Source: Dechloromonas sp. Dech2017 (lineage in GTDB: Bacteria; Pseudomonadota; Gammaproteobacteria; Burkholderiales; Rhodocyclaceae). From it: 64,000 nt of DNA. Numbering within the stretch: position 1 is the stretch's first letter; each line of letters begins with the position of its first letter. Positions 9,384 to 17,479 of the stretch are shown here, in pieces. A model generated the notes under the pieces. It saw only the letters and a program-made list of their open reading frames with translations, ran no database searches and was not told the origin of the DNA. The stretch covers positions 16,101-80,100 of the forward strand of contig SSXW01000017.1 of the NCBI GenBank assembly GCA_009469585.1, read 5' to 3'. Both the position numbers and the translations under genes were made by a program.

Positions 9384-9399
9384 TGGCACGGCAGTTGCG
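9384..9399 (+). promoter_or_regulatory. Sigma54 promoter for the SagB-like/ankyrin unit
   Basis: TGGCAC-GGCAG-TTGCG with perfect GG-N10-GC spacing, 73 bp before the start at 9473. It overlaps an inverted repeat (GCCAGGC/GCCTGGC, 9368-9387) at the end of draT. No perfect TGT-N10-ACA lies upstream; two near misses end in ACT (9216-9231, 9341-9356). Confidence 0.75.
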
Positions 9400-9472
9400 G
9401 AGTTTTGGGAAACTGTCTGGATCGCGTCAGCTTTCCGACAATCCGTGACCTTCCCTCGTGCCGGAGTTTCCG

Positions 9473-9748
9473 ATGAATCCCTCTCCCGCTACTCCCACCA
9501 CCCTAGACCGCAGCGGCCAGTCCGTCGGGCTGGGCGACCGGGTGCGCATCCTCGACGTGACGACCGACCCCGACATGGACGATGACGATCGCGACATGTT
9601 TGTCGACATGATCGGCTCGGTGTGCGAGGTCGAGCGCATCGACGCCGAGGGTGCGGCCTGGGTGGCGATCTGGTGGAACGGCTTCGACGGGCCGTTGCTG
9701 ACCACGGTCGGCCTGGCGCCGGCGCAGATGGACAAGGTGGCAGGCTGA
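9473..9748 (+). CDS. Small acidic protein of unknown function, SH3/KOW-like (91 aa)
   Basis: Start at 9473 is supported by GGAG six bases upstream. The stretch SVGLGDRVRILDVTTDPDMDD begins like a small beta-barrel (KOW/SH3) domain and is followed by a conserved-looking VWERIDAEG-type strand pattern. No family is recognised with certainty. It is the first gene behind the sigma54 promoter at 9384 and lies 75 bp before the SagB-like gene, so it is likely co-expressed with nif genes. Confidence 0.7.
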   Translation: MNPSPATPTTLDRSGQSVGLGDRVRILDVTTDPDMDDDDRDMFVDMIGSVCEVERIDAEGAAWVAIWWNGFDGPLLTTVGLAPAQMDKVAG

Positions 9749-9823
9749 GTGGCGCCGCTCGTACCCGACAGCGCTTCGCCGGGGCATGATGGCGCATCGA
9801 CCGCTGTCCATCACCTGCCGACC

Positions 9824-11497
9824 ATGAAAGAAAACGACGCCCCGAAGGCATCCTCCGAACTGCCCGCCGACCACGGCAGCGCGGTATTGCGCGCCTACCA
9901 TGCGCGGACCAAGCACCGCCTCGACGGCTACGCCGAAGGCCCCGGCCAGCTCGACTGGGATGCCCAGCCGGCGGCCTTCCGCCATTATCCCGGGGCGCCG
10001 GTGGTCGACTTGCCGCTGGCCGCCGGGCGTTTCGAGCGTCGCTACGGTCAACTGGAAAAACCGCCCGAAAATGAAATTTTGCCCGACGCGGCCAGCCTCG
10101 GCGCCCTGCTCGAACTGGCCCTCGGCGTCTCGGCCTGGAAAAGCTGGGGGCCGAACCGCTGGGCGCTGCGCTGCAACCCGTCCTCCGGCAACCTGCACCC
10201 GGTCGAGGCCTACGTGCTGGCCAGCGGCGTTGCCGGCATCGCCGACGGCGTGCACCACTACGACCCGGAGGACCACGCCCTCGAAGGCCGCGCCCTGAGT
10301 CCGGCGGCCGGCGCGGCACCGTGGCTGGCCGTCGGCCTGAGCAGCGTCATGTGGCGCGAGGCCTGGAAATACGGCGAGCGCGCCTTCCGCTACTGCCAGC
10401 TCGATGTCGGCCACGCCGTCGGGGCCCTGGCCTATGCCGCCGCCGTGCTCGGCTGGAAAATTCGGCCGCTGGCCATGGCCGGCCAGCCGCTCGCTCACTG
10501 TCTGGGGCTGGACCGGCCGGACGATTTCCCGCCGTCGCGCTATGCCTTCACCGAAAACGAGGAGCCGGAAATCCTGCTCGCCGTGCACGCCCCCGGCCTG
10601 CACGCCGTGCCCGATGCCGCCGCCCTGGTCGCCTGGCTGGCCGGTGCCGGCTGGCAGGGCAGGCCGAGCCGCATCGACCCGTCGCCCGGCTACCGCTGGC
10701 CGGTCATCGACCAGGCGGCGGCGGCCAGCACGGTGCCGGGGTTGCTGCCGGCAGCGCCGGTTTTTGCCGATCTGCCCCCGCTGGCGTCGCATCCGACGCC
10801 AGCCGGCGCCGCCGAATTGATCCGCCAGCGGCGCAGCGCCCAGCGCTTCAACCCGCGCTGCAGCCTGCCCAAGGCCGCCTTCTACCGCCTGCTCGACGCC
10901 GTGCTGCCCCGCCGCCAGGCGCCGTGGACCGCCCAGGAAGGCGCGCCGCGCATCCATCTGCTGCTCTTCGTGCTGCGCGTGGACGGCCTGCCCAGCGGCC
11001 TCTACCTGCTGCCCCGCACGGCCGCCGCCGCGGCCGAGCTGCCGGGCCTGATGACGGCCGGCGAAGTGCCGTCCACGCCGCGCCCGGTGGTCGATTTCGA
11101 CGCCGATTGCCCGGCCCACCTCGGCCTCGTCCAGCTCGCCGAGGTGCCGCTGCCGACGCTGCAACGCATCGCCCGCACGGTGTCCTGCCACCAGGACATT
11201 GCCGCCACCAGCGCCTTCTCGCTCGGCATGCTCGGCGAATTCACGGCGGCCACCGCCGACGGCCACGGCTACCGGGTGCTGCTGCGCGAAGCCGGCCTGC
11301 TCGGCCAGGCGCTCTACCTCGAAGCCGAGGCGGCCGGCGTGCGCGGCACCGGCATCGGCTGCTTCTTCGACGACGCCGTACACCAGACCTTCGGCCTGGC
11401 CGACGGGCGCTACCAGAGCGTCTATCACTTCACCGTCGGCACGCCGGTGGTCGACGACCGCATCGAAACCGGCCCGCCTTACCCGCAACGCTATTAG
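9824..11497 (+). CDS. SagB/ThcOx-type nitroreductase-like flavoprotein, two-domain
   Basis: 557 aa from the ATG at 9824. YHARTKHRLDGYAEGPGQLD near the N-terminus and the NRWALRCNPSSGNLHPVEAY block are typical of SagB-type dehydrogenases, FMN enzymes with the nitroreductase fold. A second nitroreductase-like half (RQRRSAQRFNP at ~330, GTGIGCFFDD near 510) makes it a tandem protein. No azoline-peptide cyclodehydratase or precursor peptide is adjacent, so a peptide-oxidation role is not supported. The sigma54 promoter upstream suggests expression during nitrogen fixation. The GTG at 9749 is an alternative start. A dispersed repeat (10041-10080) lies inside the gene. Confidence 0.85.
   Translation: MKENDAPKASSELPADHGSAVLRAYHARTKHRLDGYAEGPGQLDWDAQPAAFRHYPGAPVVDLPLAAGRFERRYGQLEKPPENEILPDAASLGALLELALGVSAWKSWGPNRWALRCNPSSGNLHPVEAYVLASGVAGIADGVHHYDPEDHALEGRALSPAAGAAPWLAVGLSSVMWREAWKYGERAFRYCQLDVGHAVGALAYAAAVLGWKIRPLAMAGQPLAHCLGLDRPDDFPPSRYAFTENEEPEILLAVHAPGLHAVPDAAALVAWLAGAGWQGRPSRIDPSPGYRWPVIDQAAAASTVPGLLPAAPVFADLPPLASHPTPAGAAELIRQRRSAQRFNPRCSLPKAAFYRLLDAVLPRRQAPWTAQEGAPRIHLLLFVLRVDGLPSGLYLLPRTAAAAAELPGLMTAGEVPSTPRPVVDFDADCPAHLGLVQLAEVPLPTLQRIARTVSCHQDIAATSAFSLGMLGEFTAATADGHGYRVLLREAGLLGQALYLEAEAAGVRGTGIGCFFDDAVHQTFGLADGRYQSVYHFTVGTPVVDDRIETGPPYPQRY
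10041..10080 (+). repeat. Dispersed repeat, copy 2 (inside SagB-like gene)
   Basis: CTACGGTCAAC core with A5, A4 and A3T4 tracts at about 10-base steps. It encodes YGQLEKPPENEIL, between the two halves of the N-terminal domain. Confidence 0.65.
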
Positions 11498-11669
11498 TGG
11501 TCAGCTTCGCAATTTACGGAACATGAAAGCTTGTCTTTGCCCCGCTGGCGTTGTTGCTCATCCTCGCGATAGCTTCGGCTATCGCTGCCAGGGTTTGCCA
11601 CTTCGGCGCCTAGCCAGCGGGCCAAATCCATCGCTTTCATTCCGTTCCGCCAATTACGAAGCAGACCAC
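11497..11669. mobile_element. 173 bp inverted-repeat element (MITE-like)
   Basis: Imperfect ~35 bp terminal inverted repeats: GTGGTCAGCTTCGCAATTTA at the left end pairs with the right arm 11633-11669 (TAATTGGCGGAA... read in reverse). Internal arms (CCCCGCTGGCG / TAGCCAGCGGG) and a central CGATAGC-TTCG-GCTATCG hairpin make the whole unit foldable. It carries no gene. It fills the gap between the SagB-like and ankyrin genes and the first base overlaps the SagB stop codon. Confidence 0.75.
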
Positions 11670-11680
11670 AAGGAAAAACC

Positions 11681-12121
11681 ATGAGCCCCAACCTCGCCGC
11701 TTTTCTCCAGCAACACGGCTTCGCCGCCGACAATCTCAGCGCGCCCCAGGCCGATGGCCGCTTCACGCCGCTGATGCGGGCCGCCAAGGAGGGCCGGCTC
11801 GACATCGTCGATGAACTTCTGGTGCTCGGCGTCGATCTCTCGGTGCTCAACGCCGACGGCTGCAACGCGCTGTGGCTGGCTTGCTACAACGGCAGCCACG
11901 CCATTATCGAGCGCCTGATCGACGCCGGCATCGCCATCGACCAGCAGAACGGCAACGGCGCCAGTTGCCTGATGTACGTCGCCTCGAACAGCAAGCCCGA
12001 CCTGGTCAGGCTGCTGCTGGCGCGCGGCGCCAACGCGGCGCTGAAGAATTTCGACGACTTCAGCGCCCTCGACCTGGCGGCCTCGCGCGACTGCCTGAAA
12101 CTGCTGCGCGGCAAGGCCTGA
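11681..12121 (+). CDS. Ankyrin-repeat protein
   Basis: 146 aa with about three ankyrin repeats: FTPLMRAAKEGRLDIVDELL, NALWLACYNGSHAIIERLI and SCLMYVASNSKPDLVRLLL. It has no signal peptide or membrane segment. Ankyrin units bind proteins, and small ankyrin proteins of this kind occur beside nif genes in several diazotrophs; the partner is unknown. It follows the SagB-like gene on the same strand after the inverted-repeat element, so read-through from the sigma54 promoter is possible if the element does not stop it. Confidence 0.88.
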   Translation: MSPNLAAFLQQHGFAADNLSAPQADGRFTPLMRAAKEGRLDIVDELLVLGVDLSVLNADGCNALWLACYNGSHAIIERLIDAGIAIDQQNGNGASCLMYVASNSKPDLVRLLLARGANAALKNFDDFSALDLAASRDCLKLLRGKA

Positions 12122-12166
12122 CGAGCGGCCGCCAGGCGGGGGCGGGCCGGGCGCCCGCCCTTTGCC

Positions 12167-12499
12167 TCAAACGCGCAGCAGGGCCTTGGCCAGGCGCTCG
12201 GACAACTGCTCCTCGACGAACTGCGGCTCGTTGGGCGGGTACAGCGAATCCTCGTGGATCTCGAAGCCGTGCTCGAGGGCCAGGGCCTGGCGCAGGGTGG
12301 CGATCTGCGCCGCCTGGGCGCGCAGTTCGGCGCCGCCGGTCGCGTAGCGCGCCTCGATTAAATCGAGCTCCGGCCCTTCCAGCTGGTTGAAGGCAAGCTC
12401 TGCATGGTTGCCGAAACGCAGCTGCTCACTGACGAAGTCGAGGCGCGGGAAGGCCTAGAGCAGGGCGACGATGTGCGGGCGGTCGATTCTCAGTTTCAT
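12167..12499 (-). pseudogene. 111-codon ORF interrupted by a TAG at codon 15
   Basis: ATG at 12499 opens MKLRIDRPHIVALL, then TAG at 12455-12457, then the same frame runs AFPRLDFVSEQLRFGNHAEL to a TGA at 12167. The frame after the stop keeps normal amino-acid composition, ending in QFVEEQLSERLAKALLRV. The likeliest reading is a recent nonsense mutation or a base error. I do not recognise the product. It converges on the ankyrin gene. Confidence 0.6.
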
Positions 12500-12645
12500 G
12501 GTGTTCCGTGACATTAAAGTCAGAGACACGGTGGCTCTCAGAATCGGCAAGTTATCAAAATTAACTTTGACTGTGGCTTCGTTGGCCAGGCTTCTGGCTG
12601 GGCGACTGCGAATGCTTTATCCAATCACGATGGAAGTACGTCTGC

Positions 12646-13518
12646 CTAACTGATAAGCCGTTGGCCGCCCAAGTTTTCAATGATTTGGATGGCAGGATGA
12701 GGTACTCGCTTATGGGTGGAAATGGCATACCAACTTTCGCTGACCCCTTGTAACGGGCCCAGGGGATGGGCTTGGAACTGCGTCAGGATGTCGGCATGCA
12801 TGGCGGCCGGGGCAGGGAAAAGCCCAAGGCCGCCGCGGCCGAACGTCTTCAACAGTGCACTGTCGCTGAACTCTCCGACGATTTCCGGGCAGATCTCGTG
12901 GCTTTCGAGCCAGGCGTCGATGGCGCCGCGCAATGGATTGTTTCGAGCAGGGAGCAGCATCGGGGCGCCGTCGAGCTGCTGGGGGAATGCCTTGCCAAAT
13001 TGGTCGCACAACGCCGCGCTGCCGAACAGCGAGATACCGACGTTGCCCAGCAGATGCGAATCAAGCTTCAGATTGGCGCGCTGCGGCGCCGACCGGTCGG
13101 CGATGACCAGATCCAGACGGTTGAGTGCCAGTTCGCCCAGCAGGTGTTCGAAGTCGCCCTCGATGCACTCCAGGCGAAGCTTCAGAGGGGGCTGCAGAAC
13201 GATTTCCATCAGCCGAAACGCAATCAGCTTGGGCACTGCATCAGTGATGCCGACCGAGAAGCGCGGCCGGGTGTGTGCGTTTTCGGCCACGGCCTGAAGC
13301 AGCTTGCCGCCGATCTGGAAAATCTGATCGGCATAGACGAGCACGGTTCGGCCCGACTCGGTCAGGACCAGCGATCGTCCTTGCGGAGCGAACAAGGCCT
13401 GGCCGAGCTGGCGTTCGAGCAGACTGAGCTGGGTACTGATGGTCTGCACCGAAAGGCCCAGTCTTTCCCCCGCGCGCGTGATGCTGCCTTCCTTGGCGAC
13501 CGCCCAGAAATACAGCAA
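12646..13518 (-). CDS. LysR-family regulator, NhaR-like; apparent 5' frameshift
   Basis: 290 aa from a TTG at 13518. The N-terminus LYFWAVAKEGSITRAGERLGL plus VQTISTQLSLLERQLG is the winged helix-turn-helix of the NhaR subgroup, which responds to sodium or alkaline stress in E. coli. The family usually begins a dozen residues earlier; here the frame upstream encodes DLNYRHL but has no normal start. An ATG at 13561 would join this frame if one A were missing from the A5 run at about 13546-13550. The gene is divergent from the small gene and terB-terC group. Confidence 0.8.
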   Translation of the reverse strand: MLYFWAVAKEGSITRAGERLGLSVQTISTQLSLLERQLGQALFAPQGRSLVLTESGRTVLVYADQIFQIGGKLLQAVAENAHTRPRFSVGITDAVPKLIAFRLMEIVLQPPLKLRLECIEGDFEHLLGELALNRLDLVIADRSAPQRANLKLDSHLLGNVGISLFGSAALCDQFGKAFPQQLDGAPMLLPARNNPLRGAIDAWLESHEICPEIVGEFSDSALLKTFGRGGLGLFPAPAAMHADILTQFQAHPLGPLQGVSESWYAISTHKRVPHPAIQIIENLGGQRLIS

Positions 13519-13671
13519 GTGCCGGTAGTTAAGATCGTCAGGTTTAATTTTTATCTTCCATAAAATGGAAACATATTATCGCAAATGTTCTATTTATCGT
13601 TTCAACTGGAACACCTACATTGCCTCCGTGCGCTGTGGATTGCCCCGGCGCCCTGACAAAGGAGAACCACA

Positions 13672-13872
13672 ATGATCACCATCCGCGACTGCGAAGCGTT
13701 TTGCGATGCCGATCCGCGCTGGGTTGGCGAACTGGCCCGCCGCGAGAGCCTGGGCATGGTCCAGGCCTATGCCGAAGCCCACAAGGTGATGACGGGGGCT
13801 GCGGCGCCAGCCAAGCCGTCCCGCACGGCCTCTTCAGCCGAGGTCAAACCCGACTACCCCCGTGCGGCCTGA
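13672..13872 (+). CDS. Small protein of unknown function (66 aa)
   Basis: 66 aa, MITIRDCEAFCDADPRWVGE, with AAAGGAG eight bases before the ATG, a good ribosome site. It ends ten bases before the terB-like start and is transcribed away from the NhaR-like regulator. No family is recognised; an N-terminal helix-rich region is followed by a flexible Ala/Pro/Ser tail. Confidence 0.65.
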   Translation: MITIRDCEAFCDADPRWVGELARRESLGMVQAYAEAHKVMTGAAAPAKPSRTASSAEVKPDYPRAA

Positions 13873-13882
13873 GGAGCGCATC

Positions 13883-14368
13883 ATGATGCGCCTGCAAGCC
13901 GACGAATCCTTTTCCCCGACCTTCAATCATCGGCATCCCATGCGGGCCTACGCGCTCAACAGCCCACGCGCACAGGCGCGGCTGGTCGTGCTTGCCTTGC
14001 TGGCCGACGGCCGGGTCGACGAGCGGGAAGTCGACGCCCTCCACCGCCGGAACATCTTCGCCGACTTGGGGATCAGCCGATCTACCTTCATCGAGGTGCT
14101 CTCCGAGTTTTGCAGCGACGTGGCCGGACAGTTGCCGGTGAGCGAAGGCGGCTATCAACTCACGCATAAGGCCCTGGGAGGCATGCTGGACGAAATCTCC
14201 GACCGGACGGTGCGCGATAAACTGCTGCGGCATATGCTGGCTCTGATCAACTGCGATGGCCATTTGAGCGATGTCGAGAGAGGCTTGATCCGCAATACGC
14301 TCGAGCATTGGCAGCCACGACGGGACGGCGGGAAACGGATGTCTGCAGCTAGGCCGACAATAAGCTAG
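13883..14368 (+). CDS. TerB-like protein
   Basis: 161 aa from the ATG at 13883, preceded by GAGGAG. The core ([20 protein letters not shown] ... [20 protein letters not shown]) has the repeated acidic A-DG-v---E pattern of TerB/DjlA-type helical domains. Those bind metal ions and associate with membrane TerC proteins. The next gene is a TerC, 26 bp downstream, which supports a pair. Part of a non-nif stress block. Confidence 0.75.
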   Translation: MMRLQADESFSPTFNHRHPMRAYALNSPRAQARLVVLALLADGRVDEREVDALHRRNIFADLGISRSTFIEVLSEFCSDVAGQLPVSEGGYQLTHKALGGMLDEISDRTVRDKLLRHMLALINCDGHLSDVERGLIRNTLEHWQPRRDGGKRMSAARPTIS

Positions 14369-14393
14369 TCTCGGCGCAATCAGGGAGGGGAAT

Positions 14394-15353
14394 TTGGAAA
14401 GCATCGGCAGTCCGGAATTATGGGTGGCCTTCGGGGCGGTAGTCGTGGCCATGCTGGTCATCGATATGTTCGTTGTCGGCGGTGGCAAGGAGCACCGCGT
14501 ATCGTTTCGCGAAGCAGCGACCTGGTCGTTGATCTGGGTGATGGTGTCGATGTTGTTCGCGATGGCGCTCTGGTGGTATCTGGAAGCAAGCGCCGGGCGG
14601 GAAGTCGCCAACCAGAAATCCCTGGAGTTCGTGACCGGATACCTGATCGAGAAGTCGCTGGCGGTCGATAACGTCTTCGTTTGGCTGATGCTGTTTTCCT
14701 TCTTCGGCATCCCGCTGGAACTCCAGAAACGCGTGCTGGTGTTCGGTGTGCTCGGCGCTATCGTGATGCGTACGGTGATGATCTTCGCCGGGGCCTGGTT
14801 GATCACCCAGTTCCACTGGATTCTCTACGTCTTCGGTGCCTTCCTGCTGGTCACTGGCATCAAGATGTGGTGGTTCGCCGATGCCAAACCCGATCTCGAA
14901 AACAACCCGGTTCTCAAATGGTTGCGCGGCCACATGAAGGTGACTGACAGTCTGCACGGCGAGCGATTCTTCGTCATGCAGGATGGCGTGCGGTATGCCA
15001 CGCCGCTCTTTTTCGCGCTGGTCCTGGTGGAAATCTCCGACCTGATTTTCGCCGTTGATTCGATTCCGGCGATTTTTGCCATCACCAGCGATCCGTTCAT
15101 TGTCCTCACTTCCAATGTCTTTGCCATCCTCGGCTTGCGGGCCATGTACTTTCTGTTGGCCGACATGGCCAGTCGCTTCTCGCTGCTCAAATATGGCCTC
15201 GCGGCGGTGCTCGTCTTCATTGGGCTGAAGATGATGTTGATCGACATCTACAAGATTCCGGTCGGGTTCTCGCTCGCCGTGGTGGCCACCTTCATCGGCA
15301 TCTCGATCGGTTTGTCCCTGTGTAGGGAAAGGCTGGAACGTGAGCGCGCTTGA
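14394..15353 (+). CDS. TerC/Alx family membrane protein
   Basis: 319 aa with about nine membrane segments. It has the TerC features [20 protein letters not shown] and [19 protein letters not shown], where the charged D/N residues lie in membrane helices. The start is TTG at 14394 behind AGGGAGGGG. TerC/Alx proteins act in manganese export and in tellurite or alkaline-pH responses. The NhaR-like regulator upstream fits a pH or ion-stress role. It overlaps the PAP2 gene by 14 bases. Confidence 0.92.
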   Translation: MESIGSPELWVAFGAVVVAMLVIDMFVVGGGKEHRVSFREAATWSLIWVMVSMLFAMALWWYLEASAGREVANQKSLEFVTGYLIEKSLAVDNVFVWLMLFSFFGIPLELQKRVLVFGVLGAIVMRTVMIFAGAWLITQFHWILYVFGAFLLVTGIKMWWFADAKPDLENNPVLKWLRGHMKVTDSLHGERFFVMQDGVRYATPLFFALVLVEISDLIFAVDSIPAIFAITSDPFIVLTSNVFAILGLRAMYFLLADMASRFSLLKYGLAAVLVFIGLKMMLIDIYKIPVGFSLAVVATFIGISIGLSLCRERLERERA

Positions 15354-15870
15354 GAGCATTGACCTCACGCTGCTGGCCTGGATGTACGACTGGCGCCACC
15401 CGGCGCTGAGCCTCGGGATGGGTATCGTGACCTGGCTCGGCTCACTGGCGGTGCTGCTGCCGCTGGCGCTGCTCATCGGCTGGCGTTTGGATGCTCACCG
15501 AGACTGGCGCCATCGGGCGTTTCTTGGGACAGCCATCATTGGGGCGGCCGTTGTTGCCCATGTTCTCAAGTGGGCCATCGACCGGGATCGTCCCGATCTC
15601 TTTCCGAGCCTTGTCGCCATGCCGGCGGATTCCAGTTTCCCAAGCGCCCATGCTCTCCAGGTCACCGCGTTCGTGGCTGCCTGGCTGATTTCGAGTGGTG
15701 GCTGGGGCTCCGTCGGACAGGTCGTCGCCGGGCTGATGCTGGTCGCGGCTGTTTGTTTTTCCCGACTCTACCTGCAGGTGCACTTCCCGACCGACGTGTT
15801 GATTGGCGCACTGGGCGGTTTGCTCTGGGTTTGGATACTGCATCGCCTGCCCGTGTGGCGGAGGGTGTGA
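15340..15870 (+). CDS. PAP2-superfamily membrane phosphatase
   Basis: 176 aa with a GTG start. It has five to six membrane segments and the three PAP2 motifs: [13 protein letters not shown] and [13 protein letters not shown], including the catalytic His residues. Members dephosphorylate undecaprenyl pyrophosphate or phosphatidic-acid-type lipids at the outer face of the inner membrane. The following gene is a diacylglycerol kinase, so the two may cycle lipid phosphates. It overlaps terC by 14 bases. Confidence 0.9.
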   Translation: MSALESIDLTLLAWMYDWRHPALSLGMGIVTWLGSLAVLLPLALLIGWRLDAHRDWRHRAFLGTAIIGAAVVAHVLKWAIDRDRPDLFPSLVAMPADSSFPSAHALQVTAFVAAWLISSGGWGSVGQVVAGLMLVAAVCFSRLYLQVHFPTDVLIGALGGLLWVWILHRLPVWRRV

Positions 15871-16250
15871 TGCGCCACAAATTCCTGGGCATCGGCGAAC
15901 CTGGCTACCACCCCTGGCGCAAGATCCGGACGGTATTTTCGGGGTTGCGCTATGCCGTCCTCTATGACTGGTCAGTCACCTACAAGCTGATTCTCTCCGC
16001 CGCCGTATTGGCCGGCGCTTTCCTGTTGCGCGCTTGGGTGGACTTCCTGCTGATTCTGGTGGTGACAGCTCTGGTGGTGTTCGCCGAAATCGTAAACAGC
16101 GCGATTGAGGCATTGTGCGACTTCGTCGAGGAACGCCACAACGAAAAGATCAAGATCATCAAGGATATGGCAGCCTCTGCAGTCGGGGTCATACTGTTTG
16201 GGTGGGTGGCCGTCATCGGCGTCGAACTGTGGCGCTGGATTTCAGCCTGA
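15870..16250 (+). CDS. dgkA: Diacylglycerol kinase (prokaryotic DgkA type)
   Basis: 126 aa, three membrane helices, with AEIVNSAIEALCDFVEERHN and IKDMAASAVG, the signature of the small trimeric DgkA kinases. It phosphorylates diacylglycerol, or undecaprenol in some species. The start (TGATG at 15868-15872) overlaps the PAP2 stop. It ends the terB-terC block; the nif genes resume downstream. Confidence 0.93.
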   Translation: MRHKFLGIGEPGYHPWRKIRTVFSGLRYAVLYDWSVTYKLILSAAVLAGAFLLRAWVDFLLILVVTALVVFAEIVNSAIEALCDFVEERHNEKIKIIKDMAASAVGVILFGWVAVIGVELWRWISA

Positions 16251-16351
16251 AAATCACGTCCGGCCTCCCCCTGCTGTGCGGATCCTGGAACGGGTCAGTA
16301 CCGAAATGAGCCGGGCTGGGCGGGGGCTGCCGACAAAGCCAGTTTCATGCC

Positions 16352-16388
16352 GCTGCGGTCGACGGCAAAAAAAGCCGAAAAATCAAAT
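16352..16388 (+). repeat. Dispersed repeat, copy 3
   Basis: CTGCGGTCGAC core, then A7, A5 and A3T tracts. Intergenic, between dgkA and the NifA sites of the SIR2-like unit. Confidence 0.75.
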
Positions 16389-16408
16389 CGCTGGGCAGCC
16401 GGCCGGGT

Positions 16409-16424
16409 TGTCGGTCTTGCGACA
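16409..16424. promoter_or_regulatory. NifA site 1 upstream of the SIR2-like unit
   Basis: Perfect TGT-N10-ACA (TGTCGGTCTTGCGACA), about 140-155 bp before the -24 element. Confidence 0.82.
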
Positions 16425-16498
16425 GGCGGGCGTCCGGGGTGGTGCACAGTCGACAGTTCTGGCCGGCCCGGAAATGTCGCAGAGCATGCAGGCGGCCT

Positions 16499-16514
16499 TG
16501 TCGCAAAGCCGACA
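16499..16514. promoter_or_regulatory. NifA site 2 upstream of the SIR2-like unit
   Basis: Perfect TGT-N10-ACA (TGTCGCAAAGCCGACA), about 50-65 bp before the -24 element and 90 bp from site 1. This is the only unit here with two sites. Confidence 0.82.
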
Positions 16515-16564
16515 CGGTCGCCGCCCGGCGCCCGGAAAGCCGCGCCGTTGCGTGGCCGGCGGTC

Positions 16565-16580
16565 GGGCGTGGAATTTGCT
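16565..16580 (+). promoter_or_regulatory. Candidate sigma54 promoter of the SIR2-like unit
   Basis: GGGCGTGGAATTTGCT has GG-N10-GC spacing and a perfect -12 box TTTGCT. The -24 box lacks the usual T before GG. It predicts a 24 nt leader before the ATG at 16616. Confidence 0.65.
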
Positions 16581-16615
16581 GAAGGGGGCAGGTACCCCAC
16601 TTCCAGGCTATTCCC

Positions 16616-17452
16616 ATGACCCCAGAACTGCGCAGCAAACTGATCGCCGGCCTCAAGGACGGCAGCATCGTTCCCTACCTCGGCGCCGGCGTGCTGGCTG
16701 ATGTCCGGAACGTCGCCAGCGGCGAGCCGATTCCCGCCGACAGCGATTCGCTGATCCTCGCCATGAACGGCGGCAAGCCGATGGCCCCCAAGCTGATGTA
16801 CGAATTCCCGCGCGCCGCCATGAACGTCGAGCTCAAGCGCGGCCGCACCGCCGTCACCCGCTTCCTGACCCAGACCTACGGCGAAACGACCTGGACGCGC
16901 GGCGCCTTCCACGACTGGCTGAAGGAAATCGCCCCGCCCTACGTCATCGACATCAACCGCGACACCCAGCTGCAGGCGTCCTACGCCGACCTGCCGCACA
17001 ACCTGATCGTCGGCGTCGCCCGCATCGGCGGCACCACCTTCCGCTACAAGCTGTATTTCTGGGACGGCAACGCCTACCAGCCGAGCGAGGTGGTCAACCC
17101 GGCGATTCCCGTGCTCTTCAAGCCGATGGGCACGCCGACGCCGGAGCCCAACTACATCGCCTCCGACGCCGACTACGTCGATTTCATCACCGAGCTGATG
17201 GGCGGCTTCTCGATCCCGCCGGCCGTCAAGGAACTGCGCAAGGGCAAGCAATACCTGCTGATGGGCATGCGCCTCAACCGCGACACCGAGCGCATGGTGA
17301 TGTCCGACATGATCTACGGCGCCGCCCAGCCGGCCGGCTGGGTCTTCATCGCCAGCCCGACGGCCAAGGGGCAGCGCTTCTGCAAGAAGATCGGCCTGGA
17401 AATCATCGACGCCGACATTTTCGATTTCATCGGTGCCGCCGTGGCGGCCTGA
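16616..17452 (+). CDS. SIR2-like protein of a NifA-controlled unit
   Basis: 278 aa. GSIVPYLGAGVLADV at residues ~16-30 resembles the NAD-binding GAG loop of SIR2-like domains, and LNRDTERMVMSD plus GWVFIASPTAKGQRFC near the end fits the same fold. Classical sirtuin zinc Cys pairs are not evident, so deacylase activity is doubtful. SIR2-like NADases occur in phage defence, but two NifA sites and a sigma54 promoter directly upstream point to a nitrogen-fixation role instead, perhaps sensing NAD or modifying a partner. Leads a unit with an unknown protein and a hemerythrin. Confidence 0.75.
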   Translation: MTPELRSKLIAGLKDGSIVPYLGAGVLADVRNVASGEPIPADSDSLILAMNGGKPMAPKLMYEFPRAAMNVELKRGRTAVTRFLTQTYGETTWTRGAFHDWLKEIAPPYVIDINRDTQLQASYADLPHNLIVGVARIGGTTFRYKLYFWDGNAYQPSEVVNPAIPVLFKPMGTPTPEPNYIASDADYVDFITELMGGFSIPPAVKELRKGKQYLLMGMRLNRDTERMVMSDMIYGAAQPAGWVFIASPTAKGQRFCKKIGLEIIDADIFDFIGAAVAA

Positions 17453-17479
17453 ACCATTCATAAAACGGGAGGAAATACC

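Noticed and set aside
12455..12457. TAG as a recoded amino acid (pyrrolysine)
   Set aside because: No pyl genes are visible, the lineage is not known for it, and a single TAG in one small ORF is better explained by mutation or error.
16616..17452. SIR2-like gene as a phage-defence NADase
   Set aside because: No defence partner is adjacent, and a sigma54 promoter with two NifA sites precedes it.
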